Below, in pieces: positions 33,528 to 44,053 of a DNA stretch of 64,000 bases. The stretch lies in the NCBI GenBank assembly GCA_029204225.1, contig CM055100.1:29278649-29342648 (forward strand), read 5' to 3'. A program made the translations under genes and the position numbers. The stretch's first letter is position 1; each line of letters starts with the position of its first letter. This stretch comes from Diphasiastrum complanatum (taxonomy: Eukaryota > Streptophyta > Lycopodiopsida > Lycopodiales > Lycopodiaceae). The notes below the pieces were generated by a model, which searched no databases, had not been told where the DNA came from, and saw nothing but the letters and a program-made list of their open reading frames with translations.

Positions 33528-34641
33528 TGTTCACGGATTCCTTGAATCTGTGAACACGGTTTTTTCTGCTTCTTCTTATACTTCTGCAGTTACGGTTCTT
33601 TATGGTACTTCTTCTTATTAGAACAGTTACAAGCAGAAGCGTTACTCAGTTTTCAGCATGTATTTTCCAGCCTGTCAATAGGAGACATGGTTTTGGTACT
33701 CAGCTACATGCATAACCAGCCATGTAACCATCTATAGCTCAAAAAGATCAACGTTTTAGAACAGGGAGCAATCTTAGCATTATCTACTGAATTAGAAACA
33801 ATCAAAGACAAGATTAACTACTGAAAACAAGAAACAAGATTCAAGAAACAAGAAATAAGATTTAAGAAACTAGATTCCTAACAACATTTTAACAGTCTAA
33901 GAATCAAGAAACACTCATTTCTTGATGCTTAGATTGCTCGAGAACAATCAAGAACTGGTTGCAAGGGAGTATGCAAGATCTATACCACAAACCAACCTAT
34001 CTAGTTTAATTGAATGCTGATTACTACCTTATTCCACAAACAAGAACTGAATCCTAATCCACAACTAAGCAAGAAACAAGAAACAAGAACCTAGTTAATC
34101 CACAATGCAAAGGAATCAAGCATGCTCATAGAGATCTCACTCAAGAACATTGCCATGAACAAGGAGCTTAGCTATCATCAAGAACTCGTGGAGGATCCTC
34201 TTTATCTGCTCAAGAGAACTTGACAATACATTCAAAGCTCCCTCACAAGAGAGGGGGGCCCTTAAATAAGCAAGAAGGCTGCCCATGTGGAGCCCATGTG
34301 GCAATTCCACCAAATTAGAAATTACATGTGGAATTTGCCCTTCTACTAAAGGTCACCATCAAAAGGTGGCTCACTCTAACTAATTTAAGGGGGGTCTACC
34401 TTTATCTACAATGCCTAGGAAATATTATTAGCTCCTACATGGCCATTCCTTCTTTGGGATACACCATGTAGGCTCACATAGATAACTCACTGTCTTCCTA
34501 GCTAGTACTTCCTCGGCTCTCATGCTCGGCTCTCAGCTTCTTCTGCTCTCTTCTTTCTGAGACCTCCTCGGTCATGGGTGAGAGATAACTTGTGTCTTCA
34601 GCTTGGCTCGACACTTGGAGATTCTCTAGAATCTGCTAACA
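33528..34641 (-). repeat. 3' LTR of Gypsy, 1114 bp
   Basis: Begins TGTTCACGGATTCCTTGAAT and ends AATCTGCTAACA. Nearly identical to 47389-48472 apart from small gaps (for example aacaaggagctta is missing in the other copy near 47998). Several ACAAG(A)-type short repeats are in the middle (33800-33960). Confidence 0.95.
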
Positions 34642-34657
34642 TTATCCACCCCTAATC
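34642..34657 (-). promoter_or_regulatory. Probable Gypsy polypurine tract
   Basis: The + strand ttatccacccctaatc gives GATTAGGGGTGGATAA on the minus strand, directly before the 3' LTR. Confidence 0.55.
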
Positions 34658-34670
34658 TAGTGCAACACCG

Positions 34671-37600
34671 GTGATGCCTTTTGCTTGGGACTTGAAAAAG
34701 CGTGGATTTTCGTTCGCTTCCGTAAAACTAAGTGCTTATTATCCACAAAATTTATTCATCAAAATTGGAAGTCTCCCAATTGGCCGCTACATACCAGCCC
34801 TCTTGAGCACTTCTTGTGAATCCTGCTCGTCTCTTCGTCGTGGCGTCTACTTTTGCTCGTTCATTTTCCGGCCTAGGGCTTCAAAAACTTGGAAGCGGAG
34901 CTTAATTCCGAAATTGAGGGGCCCCAGATATTCTCTTATCTTTTCTACGAAGCCCATTTCCTGCCAGTCTTCCACCATGGTCTGTAGTATAGCATGGCCA
35001 TCATTTCATGGTCTTCTTCCGACTGGAGGGCAATATCTGGTTGATTTTGATGGGCTCCAGGCCTCGATCCCAATGACAATCTTGTTGTATCAGGAAGGCC
35101 ATGGATATGCAATACTCAAAACTTTTCTACACGCAAAGATCAGCACTTGATTTGTATTTATGTCCAAAGTCGAGTAACTGCAGCCTCAGATCATTCGGGT
35201 AGGTTCTCTCTGAAATTCTCGGAATGACTGGCCAGTTTACTAACTCCACTCCAGGCTTTTCCACCGACCATGGGTTTCTGCGTTTGAGTGGCATGTAGAA
35301 AGGATCCACTCGCTTCCATGTCGATGCCTTCAAATACTCTTGAAGTCGCCTGCTATCTTTCAGGACTTTAGTCCGCCATTCTGGCTACGGTTGTAGTGCG
35401 ACAATGATCTCGGCCCTGGTGGAGTATTGGCTTTGATCAATGTCTTCTTTGCCTCCCCTCATGTTGGGAGGGTATTTCCTCTCAAATTTCTCGAACTCCC
35501 TTGTGTCGGCCAGTTTGCCTCTGGGCCTAGTAGGGGAAGTTGTCCTGCACAGTTGGGATGGCCTTGCCAGATAATCATCTAAGGCCTTGGTGCCCGTATC
35601 TTTCTCTTTTGCTCGCTCACTTGTCGACGGCTCAGATGCACCCGTGTCTGGCCTGGGCGAGAACCTTCTCATTTCTGGTTGGTCTGCCAAGAAGTCATCA
35701 TCACCCCCAATGTCCGTGTTAGTTTCAGGAAGGTCGGGGATGGAATGATCTGGGGAGAGGGGTGCGGGGGTGATACGTTTAGGAGGAGGCATGATCAACA
35801 AGTTATACGTAGCACCGAGGGAGTGGAGTTGCTGGAGGAACTCGTCCCGTCAGGCTTTGTAAGTGTCAACTGGACCTTTTTATGGGCCCATTATTTTGCT
35901 AGGAGGTGATGAAGAGAGAGGAGATGGAAGAATTGGGTAAGTTGGAATGAATGTTTCAGAAAAATTAAATGCAGAGTAGGAGGAAGGGTTAAAGGTGGGA
36001 GGGGGTCGGAAAAAAGTCATGGAAGCAGCACCGGCTCTCTGGCCACTCGATCCCGAGCTATCGTCTGAAGGGTGGGTTTGCCCGCCTTGATTATCTGCAC
36101 CATCATTCCCATCATCATCTCGCGGCTTTGTTGATTGAGCACCTGCTTGAGCCTTGCACGCCGTGTCCCATAGTTGGTTCACCTTGTCCAATACTTGCTG
36201 CAGGGCCTTCGTAGTGTCTTCTAACTGCTTCTGGGACTCCAAGATGATCTTCTCTTGTTTGGCCACAATGTTTTCAAAATTTCGCTTTTCGGCTTCCCGT
36301 TCCTGGATTAGCCTTACGTATTTTTCCATTCGTATGGCTGAGGCCTGTAGGGCCTAGAATTGAATGTCCTCGGACTTGACTAGAGGTGCGAGGACTGTCA
36401 TTGCACTTGATGATCTGTCTCGTACTTGGTCTATTTGGACCATCTGGTGCTTCAGTTGTTGCTGGACCTCTTCCAAAGTGGACTTCTGTCCGGCCATCAC
36501 AGATTTGGTTTCCACTGTTTCTTTCTCTTTCTCTTTGACCAACCTTTGATATTGCACAATCTCTTGGTCTTGATGTTGGACTCAGCTCTCGAGCATTTGG
36601 TGCTGGCTCACCAACCAATGCATGTGGTAGCTCATTTCGGATAGGCCAATCATCGAGCGCTTGGCTGCTTCAGTGAGCTTTTCAGGGTTAGTGAGGGTTG
36701 GGTACTGATCTAGAGTGTGGGATGGTGAGACTAAACCAAAAAATAAATGCGGTGTTAGAGCTGAAGATGGAGGTGGAGGTGGAGGGAGATGAAGCCACCA
36801 TCCCACCCACACTGGTTACTACGCCAACGCCACCAACATCACCACTGACACAAATTTTGGCGGGGGAGGAGTGGAAATATCCAGTCCCCAGGACACAGAA
36901 GCGGTTCAGCAACCATAGGCCCAACAAGTCCACACACTGGACACGTCGCAATATTTTGATACTGAGGACCTGATGGAAATAAGTGACGACGAGCCAGAAA
37001 AGGGGATGCAACCAGGAAGAAGTCAGACCACTCCACTAACCACCACCACCACAACAGTCACTAACATCTGACCTGTGGCTTGAGTTACTGCCGTATCAGG
37101 TGGTTGTGTAGATGTAGTTGCTCCATCACCCCCGTTGATGACATGTGAGGGTGACGAGTATTGTTGTGATGCCGTGGATGAGCTGTCTGTATTTGAGGTG
37201 GAACCATCACTGATCCCACCGGTGATGTGCTCCCAGCTTGAAGCTTCTCTTGCCTCTGTTGTTGCCGTGTGCGTGGCAACTGAGCCTTTGAGGTATCTGT
37301 CTGTAGAGCTCCGGAAGTTGCAGCTATTTGTGGATCTTGTGATGGGCTTCTTGGCTTCTGCACTAAAGGGAGGATACTGGTGTTGACTCGTTTAGCCTGG
37401 GATCTTGATGGTGAAGTGTTCCTTGCACGCTTGGACTTCTTGTGTGCAATGGGAATTTCCCATGCCTTGTCCGCAAGCTGCAGTTGTTGGTGAAGCTTTG
37501 GTCTGTTTGGTACTTGGTGAAGAGTGATATCTGTCATCAGATATCCCAATACTGTGATGGGCTGCTTGTTGTTAATGCACTCATGAAGACAATTCAAAAC

Positions 37601-38170
37601 AAACTGTGCCCAGTCATAGAGATTCTGGGATTGTAGTCATGAATCTGCCATCATGTGAAATAGGGACATGGGTACCCTCTACAACTTTTTCCTTGGTCGT
37701 TGTGTGCACTTTGTCAAGTACGCACATGCCGCTTGTAATTGAGAGTCATTGATTGTGTCAACTCGATACCCGTCCTTGTTTTTCTAGTTTGTCACTGATG
37801 GATCAATAAATTTGAAGTACGCTGTCTGCTCGATTCTCTTAAGTGTTCTCGTGATAGCATTGGGTCCTCTTGGGAACCCAAATGGTTGCAAGTCGGCCGG
37901 TGCAAATGATAGGTTGTAGACATAGTTCCTCACATGAGGGACTATTAGCTGGCACGACCTTGCAACAGCATTGTAGTTGGCGTAGATCATGTGCACGAGA
38001 TAGGGGCTTTGATACCCCGTTAGGATAGGCATCTGGAACTCAATTGCTTGAAGGAAAGGTGTTGCCTGTTGGTAACAGTGTTGCATTTTGGTAATGTCCA
38101 ATGTGGATAATTGGATGTCGAGCTTATTGGTTGCGGGGTCATCAGAGCTAGAGGCAGGGTTGGTAGACAT
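34671..38170 (-). pseudogene. Gypsy third coding region (ORF3) after pol, decayed, with coiled coil
   Basis: I recognise no known family. It starts at ATG 38170 (MSTNPASSSDDPATNKLDIQ) and reads on as PFLQAIEFQMPILTGYQ and RNYVYNLSFAPADLQPFG. Stops in one frame at 37784-37786 (TAG), about 37684 (TAG) and about 37642 (TGA) are each one base from TGG. The same frame then continues to 37085 (CLHECINNKQPITVLGYL, and a basic KKSKRARNTS block). After a frame change, 36812-35880 encodes a long charged helix rich in heptads (LVKEKEKETVETKSVMAG, MEKYVRLIQEREAEKRNFEN), broken by stops at 36582 and 36354, then an acidic Gly/Ser/Pro tail. 35801-35385 and 35333-34671 still look protein-coding. No signal peptide or transmembrane segment was seen, so it does not look like an envelope protein. 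Confidence 0.55.
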
Positions 38171-38400
38171 GATGAAGAAATTAGAAAAAGAGAGAAACAA
38201 ATAATCTGGAAAAAGGGTGTCGGTGGAGATGGGAGCGGAGGGCGTCGGCTGAGATGGAATCAAAATGCGTCGGCTGAGATGGAGTGGAAAAGGCGTCAGC
38301 TACGATGGAAGGAAAATGCATGGGCTGAGATGGAGTGGAAAAGGCGTCGGCTGAGATGGAAGGAAAATGCGTTGGCTGAGATGGAATGAAAGGAATGGAC
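38160..38400. repeat. Tandem repeat, about 35-bp unit
   Basis: Units of the type gcgtcggctgagatgga(g/a)tggaaaag follow each other from about 38225 to 38395, five or so copies with small changes. They overlap the start of ORF3. Confidence 0.8.
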
Positions 38401-38910
38401 TATGAGAAACTGAGGATGGGAAGGAGGGTGTGTGAAAGTGGAGGTGTTGTGGATGAAAGGGTATGGAAGATGTGCGATAATCGAAGTATGGTGTGAACAA
38501 TGGGTATATGGTTATGACTAAGCGGAAGAGGTTAAGACGGTTGTTTGGAGAGGATGAAAAGTGTGGAAGATAGTGTAACGGAAGTGTTTGGAATGCTTGC
38601 GTGACACTACCCGTCAGCATGCGAAATGTATCAAACGCTTTGTTCTCCACTAGCGATATTAGGGTTGGAAACGGTTTGTGATGGCGCTCTCAATGAAAAA
38701 CACACGAGGATGGCTGAAACTGGGTGAAAATGGTGTAGAAGCACTGACGGATGCACCGAATGAGAGTGCCAAGATCGTGTAGGAGAGTCTGAAAATCACC
38801 AGAGGATCGTCGCCAGGGAGCTCCAGAGTTGGCACTTCACTGAGGTGCGAATGTGGTCAAAGTGATGGCATTTATGGATGCCTTTGGGTGGGCACGAGTG
38901 CCTGATAGGA
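38401..38910. other. G-rich spacer between pol and ORF3
   Basis: No gene. Its composition on the + strand (GT- and GA-rich words) is like the leader at 45720-46700 of the same element. Confidence 0.4.
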
Positions 38911-38924
38911 CGTGGCTATAGCGT

Positions 38925-39165
38925 CGATTGAGATTTTAATGAAGTCACGTCGATCGAGATCTTATGAAAGTTCGTCGGTTGAGATCTTATGAAAGTCTGT
39001 CGGTCGAGATCTTATGAAAGTCCGTCGGTCGAGATCTTATGAAAGTCCGTCGGTCAAGATCGAAGTGGATCCTGTCGGTTGAGATCGAAGTGGATCCTGT
39101 CGGTTGAGATTGAAGTGGATTTCGTCGGTTGAGATTGAAGTGGATCCCGTCGGTTGAGATTTGTC
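38925..39165. repeat. Tandem repeat GTCGGTCGAGATCTTATGAA type, downstream copy
   Basis: About nine units of roughly 27 bp, first as cgtcggtcgagatcttatga, then as gtcggttgagattgaagtgg. The core GTCGGT(C/T)GAGAT(C/T) is the same as in the leader array at 46780-47240. Confidence 0.85.
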
Positions 39166-39502
39166 AAAACCTCAATATGAAGGAATGGATATGTTGTATG
39201 CAAGTGAAGAACTTCAGGGGGAAAAAAATATGATTGCGGCCCAGAGTAGAAGTTCTTATGAAAATAGTGTATCCCCAGAAATGTTTGTATGCCGAAGATA
39301 CCAGTTAGACACAGAGATGAGGTGGCTAAAATGTGAGAACCAGTTCCTATGGTGTAGCCTATCATTTGTTGATCTAGGACCTTCATGACCCATGAGTATA
39401 TACAGGAAGGAAACGAGGCATGCAAAACTAGAAGTAAAAATAAAATAAAATTAAAAATAATAAAATAAAAAGAAATGTAGAATATGTACTAGGGAAAAGA
39501 TG

Positions 39503-40050
39503 TTAAATTGGGTCAACAAAGAACAACTCTTCGTAATACCACCGTAGACGACCACCGTTTACGACAATGTCTAGGAGAATCTCGTCAAGTGTCTGTAATT
39601 GGACGACACCATTAGGAAAATTTTTATTAATAACGTATGGCCCCTCACTTCTGAACTTCAATTTTCTGGGGTGCTTCTTTGATGTATAAAAAAGCACCTG
39701 GTCACCTAAGTGTAGATCTTTATTGCACAGGTGACGGTCATGCCAGGCCTTTTGGCATCATTTGTTAACTAGTTATGCGTGATAAGATATTAGTCTTGTC
39801 TCGCATAACTGGGCTAACGTAAATAGCCTGGTTTTGACTTGTTGTTCTATTGAAGCCTTTTCACAGAGATCTGTTGAAAAAGCATCCGTAACTCTTAGCG
39901 AAGGTACTAAGAATTCTACGGGCATTACCACTTCTTGACCATATACTAAGTGGAAAGGTGTAATCCACCCAATGGCTTTCTTCGGGGTGGTGCGGTAAGC
40001 CCAGATAGCTGAGAAAAGTTTTGTTTCCCAATCAGAGCAACTGGTTTCAA
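39503..40050 (-). pseudogene. Gypsy integrase C-terminal end
   Basis: Continues pol after the stop at 40051-40053. The last part (39697-39503) reads FYTSKKHPRKLKFRSEGPYV and DIVVNGGRLRWYYEELFFVD, the pattern of the integrase C-terminal domain that precedes the end of pol in Gypsy elements (FRSEGPYV, then NG-RLR-YY). The piece between 40050 and 39700 (GGLHLST near 39970) is broken by stops. No chromodomain is seen. Confidence 0.7.
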
Positions 40051-42558
40051 CTATTTTGTTAAAATTTTACAGATCGTCTTGTTAGTTGATTCAGCCTGGC
40101 CAATACACCTAAAATAGTACGATGTAGTTTTTCTGTGAACGACAAGGTAATGGCGTAGGAGATTATCAACGACAACATTAAAAAAATGCGTGTCGCGATC
40201 ACTAACAAGCTCTATGGGATAGCCAAAACGGGTAATAATGTTCTCGCAAAGAAAATGTGCAACTGTTTTCACGTTGACGTCCTTCGTTGCTCGAGCCTCC
40301 ACCCACTTAGTGGCGTAATCTATGGCTATGAGGATGTATCGAGCTTGGGTATGTTTTGCTGCTGGACTGATTGGTCCAACAAAGTCAATCCCCCACATAT
40401 GGAAGGCTTCGCCTTCTATAATGGGAATCAATGGTGTGAAGTCTGCTTTGGTATTTTTTTTTGCTCGTTGACAGACATCACACGATTTAATGACAGCAAA
40501 CGTGTCTTTAAACAAAGATGGCCACCAGAATCTCATTCGAAGGATAATCTTCGTTGTGGCTTCAGCAAAAAAGTGGCCACCTCCAATGCTTTCATGAGCC
40601 TGAGACATTATCGGTCGTATCTCAGATTCATAAGCACATCGTCGAATAATGCCGTCAACTCCTCTTTTGTAAAGTTGTCCCGCAATTAACTGAAAGGGCA
40701 TTGCTTTTATTAAAAAAAAAAATTCCATTATACTCAGGCCTTCTTTTAGGCAGCCTATTGTGAGGAACTGAGTGATCTCCTCAGCCCATAAGGGTGTAGC
40801 ATCGATCTGAAAAAGGCACGCATCAGGAAGATCATCGTTGACTGGTGCAGTTGCTTTTTCAGCACTTGGTAGTCTGGAAAGGTGATCCACCATGAAATGT
40901 TGGGTCCCTTTCCGAACGACCACACGAAAATTAAATTCCTCCAAAATCAGTAGCCATCGAGCTATTCGTCCCGTCTTACAGGACTTATTAACGATATATA
41001 GAAGTGCTTGATGGTCTGTGTAGAAAGCAAAGGTATGGCCTAATAAATAATGTCTTAGTTGTTGTATAGCGTAGACCATCACCAATGCTTCTCTCTCGGT
41101 AGTTATATCAGCAAGCACGAGTTGTCGGCTTAAAAAACGTATGGGAAAGTCTTTGCCATACTCGTCTGGTTGTGCAAGAAGACCTCCAATGGCATACTTA
41201 CTTGCATCAGTATGCACATGGAACTCTTTCATGTAATCTGGCAAGCGGAATATGGGAGCCGTCGTGAGGGCTGTTTTCAACTCCTCAAAGGCCTTAATTC
41301 GTTCTTCGGTCCAACGAGGATCTACCACAACTAAATAAACAAGGCGTGCCTTGCCGGCATAGTCGATTATAAAGATGCGATAATAGTTGGTATGACCGAG
41401 GAAGACATATACTTCCTTTACTGTTGCAGGTAGGGGCATGTCCACGATAATCTTGATTTTTGACAGGTCAGTAGAAATACCACCCTTTGATATAATATGC
41501 CCGAGTACAACCCCGTGGGTGACCCATATTTGGCATTTATCAGGGTTTAGTGAGATGCCGAACCTACGACAGCGAATGAAGATTTTCTCCAAGGCATCTA
41601 GGTGCGTAGCAGTGGAAGAATGTACACCTAGATCGTCGAGATAAATCTCCATGACCCGATGTAACAGATCTTGAAATGCCAGGTGCATGACCCGTTGGAA
41701 TGTTGAGGGGGCGTTACATAAGCCAAAAGGCATAATGTTATAAGCGTAAACCCCGTTCTCTATGGCAAAGGCTATTTTATATTTATCTTCAGGGGCTATT
41801 TGAACAAGAAAATAACCACTGAATCCATCCAAGAAACTGAAAGCTTCAGCTCTTGCCATTTCCTCTAAGATTTGGGTCATTAAAGGTAAGGGAAAATGGT
41901 CTTTCTTCGTAACTGCATTAAGGTTCTTGAGGTCGACACAAATACAAAGCTTTCCATTTTTCTTGGGCACAACCACAATGGGCGATACCCAATCAGTATG
42001 TTGAACTTCATAAATGAAGCCAGCATCCAGAAACTTCTTAATATCCTCATCGATCCTCTCATGGTAGACGGGGTTACTTCGGTAAGGTTTAGCCCTCATA
42101 GGCTTAGCATTGTCTTCTAAAGGAATCCTATGGACGACTATTTCAGGTGGGATTCCTTTCATCTCTGTATCATTCCATGCAAATACATCCCTGTATTTGC
42201 GGAGTAACGTTTCCAGGTCAAAAAGTTGGGTTGATGACAAATGTGCACCAACATGAACTATTCGATCTATCTCCTCGTCAGGATCTTTAAGGTTTAATGG
42301 AGTTGTTTTAGCAGGTCCTTCAAAGGAGTTGGAACTTGGTGTAGGTTCCTGATGTGGCTGTCGTAACTGGATAACAACATCATCCAGTGTAAAATCTTTG
42401 ACCTTCTGTGGAAGATCAAAAGGTGGGTCCACAAAATTTTTTGGGACTTTGGGAATCATCTGAGTTGATTCACTACGGGACGTGGAAGCTTGGTCTGATT
42501 GTTTGATTTCTGTCTCCTTAGACAAGGGCTTTATCGGCTGTTTAAGCTTTGCACGCAT
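40051..42558 (-). CDS. Gypsy pol: RT, RNase H and integrase, 835 codons
   Basis: This is the main enzyme ORF of the element. After an N-terminal linker (1-100), RT spans about 150-330 (FLDGFSGYFLVQIAPEDKYK, FGLCNAPSTFQRVM, catalytic YLDD near 304). RNase H spans about 430-545 (HTDASKYAIGG, TEREALVMVYA, FYTDHQALLYI). Integrase follows, with its zinc domain (AHESIGGGH...CDVCQRA) and core: first Asp in GIDFVGP, second in SDRDTHFF, Glu in GQAESTNK. SDRDTHF replaces the more usual SDNGTEF, so the site may be weakened. The ORF ends early in integrase at a stop at 40051; the C-terminal domain is found further on. It is remarkably open compared with the flanking gag and ORF3, which carry many stops. 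Confidence 0.9.
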   Translation of the reverse strand: MRAKLKQPIKPLSKETEIKQSDQASTSRSESTQMIPKVPKNFVDPPFDLPQKVKDFTLDDVVIQLRQPHQEPTPSSNSFEGPAKTTPLNLKDPDEEIDRIVHVGAHLSSTQLFDLETLLRKYRDVFAWNDTEMKGIPPEIVVHRIPLEDNAKPMRAKPYRSNPVYHERIDEDIKKFLDAGFIYEVQHTDWVSPIVVVPKKNGKLCICVDLKNLNAVTKKDHFPLPLMTQILEEMARAEAFSFLDGFSGYFLVQIAPEDKYKIAFAIENGVYAYNIMPFGLCNAPSTFQRVMHLAFQDLLHRVMEIYLDDLGVHSSTATHLDALEKIFIRCRRFGISLNPDKCQIWVTHGVVLGHIISKGGISTDLSKIKIIVDMPLPATVKEVYVFLGHTNYYRIFIIDYAGKARLVYLVVVDPRWTEERIKAFEELKTALTTAPIFRLPDYMKEFHVHTDASKYAIGGLLAQPDEYGKDFPIRFLSRQLVLADITTEREALVMVYAIQQLRHYLLGHTFAFYTDHQALLYIVNKSCKTGRIARWLLILEEFNFRVVVRKGTQHFMVDHLSRLPSAEKATAPVNDDLPDACLFQIDATPLWAEEITQFLTIGCLKEGLSIMEFFFLIKAMPFQLIAGQLYKRGVDGIIRRCAYESEIRPIMSQAHESIGGGHFFAEATTKIILRMRFWWPSLFKDTFAVIKSCDVCQRAKKNTKADFTPLIPIIEGEAFHMWGIDFVGPISPAAKHTQARYILIAIDYATKWVEARATKDVNVKTVAHFLCENIITRFGYPIELVSDRDTHFFNVVVDNLLRHYLVVHRKTTSYYFRCIGQAESTNKTICKILTK

Positions 42559-42655
42559 CTGTTTTTGACGTTCGGTTAATTGTGTGTCAATGATTTTATT
42601 TTTTTGTAACTGAGGTTTTTGCGGTTTTTGATGGGCGGTGTTGTTACCTCACTTA

Positions 42656-44053
42656 TTATATCATCATTGATTGTATCCCAGACTTCGTCTGGATACACAT
42701 CCCATGTATAAACTTTGGATTTGGGCGAGCCAACGGTCTTGGAGTCTTGATCTCCTTAGGAATTGATTTTGGTGGATGAGGTTGGGCGTCTAGATAGAGG
42801 AGTACATGTTCATCCGTCATTTCTACATCATCTATGGAAAGAATACCTTCTTTCGAAACATGGGCGGTAGAGACGCTAGGTTCTCTTGGGCACCAAGCTA
42901 TAGGAATCGGATCAATCATCATAAGTGGGATGATGGGTGTGTCACTGTCTGTAGAAGATGGGATAATATCCACATCTGTTGCAGCGGTTTCGATACGACA
43001 TCGATCCACAGTGGCTAGTGCATGACCCCAATTTATGTCTGTGGATCGTGTATAGTGGCCTTTTGGTTGGATCGGAGCACTATCTGATTCGTCATATGTT
43101 GTAGATGAGCAATCATCGTATACCTTGGCTGGCTTGACATGGCCTGCTGAGTCAACCGTGACTCGTTTCTTGTGGTTGCCAAAGGTAATTTTACTATGCT
43201 TCCAATCTTGGATAACACCTGCCATCTGGAGCCAAGGTGTACCAAGAAGGAGTTTATATGTATTAGCATCTTCTAGTAGGTCTAAGATGACACAATCGAT
43301 AACAAAATTGACACCTGTTATCCGAACTTTTATATTTGATAAATGACCAGCAAGGTTGATAACTCGTTGATCAGCCATGCGAAGTTTATATCGTGGTTGA
43401 TCAAGGGTATGGAAGCCCCATGACTTTGCCAATGACAAAGCCATTATATTACCGCCTGATCCACTATCGAGGATAGTAGATACTGCAAAATAATCTTTAT
43501 AGGACAAAGGTAGGGTGATGCTATTCCCCTTAGCAACACCTATATTCATCAGATTCATAGGAATCTGAGGAACTTTGGGAATGTCTTCTGGTTTTCGCTG
43601 TTCATCAGGAATAGGAGGCAGCTGAAAACTACGATGGACATAGCATTGAAGTCCGGTGAAGAATTTGATTGGACTATGGAACGACATAGTGGGTTGAGCT
43701 TGCAGGAGGTCAGAAAATACTTCAAGTCCCTGTAGGGATTGCTCCTTTTTGGGGATATGAGCTGATAACGGACTTTCCGTATGTTCTTCCTCTCGCAAAA
43801 ATTCATCTTGAAATTAGTTGTATTGCCTTTGTTCCACTTTTGGGTCGGGGTAGTCTTTTGGTAATGTGGAGGCCGTCAAATGGCTTCCATGTAGGTCAGC
43901 TGATTTTCCATGGTGTTGCTGCTGTTCTTGTTGTTGGAGTTGTGCTCTAGTAAGAGCTCTAATAGGTTCGAATGAGATATGACGTGCTGGGAGAATCCTG
44001 CTAGGCTGTTTAGGACAATCCTTGAAATTGTGTTTACGTAACAGTCGGGACAT
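42656..44053 (-). pseudogene. Gypsy gag end and aspartic protease region
   Basis: From 44053 a zinc-knuckle end (KHNFKDCPKQPSR), a Gln-rich linker and, after a TAA at 43814-43816, an open stretch of 380 codons (43798-42656). The latter holds the retropepsin-like protease: SYKDYFAVSTILDSGSGGNI contains the active-site DSGSG, followed by ALSLAKSWGF and LLGTPWLQMAGVIQDWKHSK. The C-terminal part is a linker to RT in another frame. The start at 43798 is only the first ATG after the stop, not a real start. Confidence 0.8.

Noticed and set aside
34671-35150. 159-codon + strand ORF
   Set aside because: It runs opposite to the Gypsy coding strand, shows no domain, and the minus strand reads as the eroded end of ORF3.
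34671-38170. Reading ORF3 as an envelope gene
   Set aside because: No signal peptide, transmembrane segment or cleavage-site pattern could be seen; the main feature is a coiled coil.
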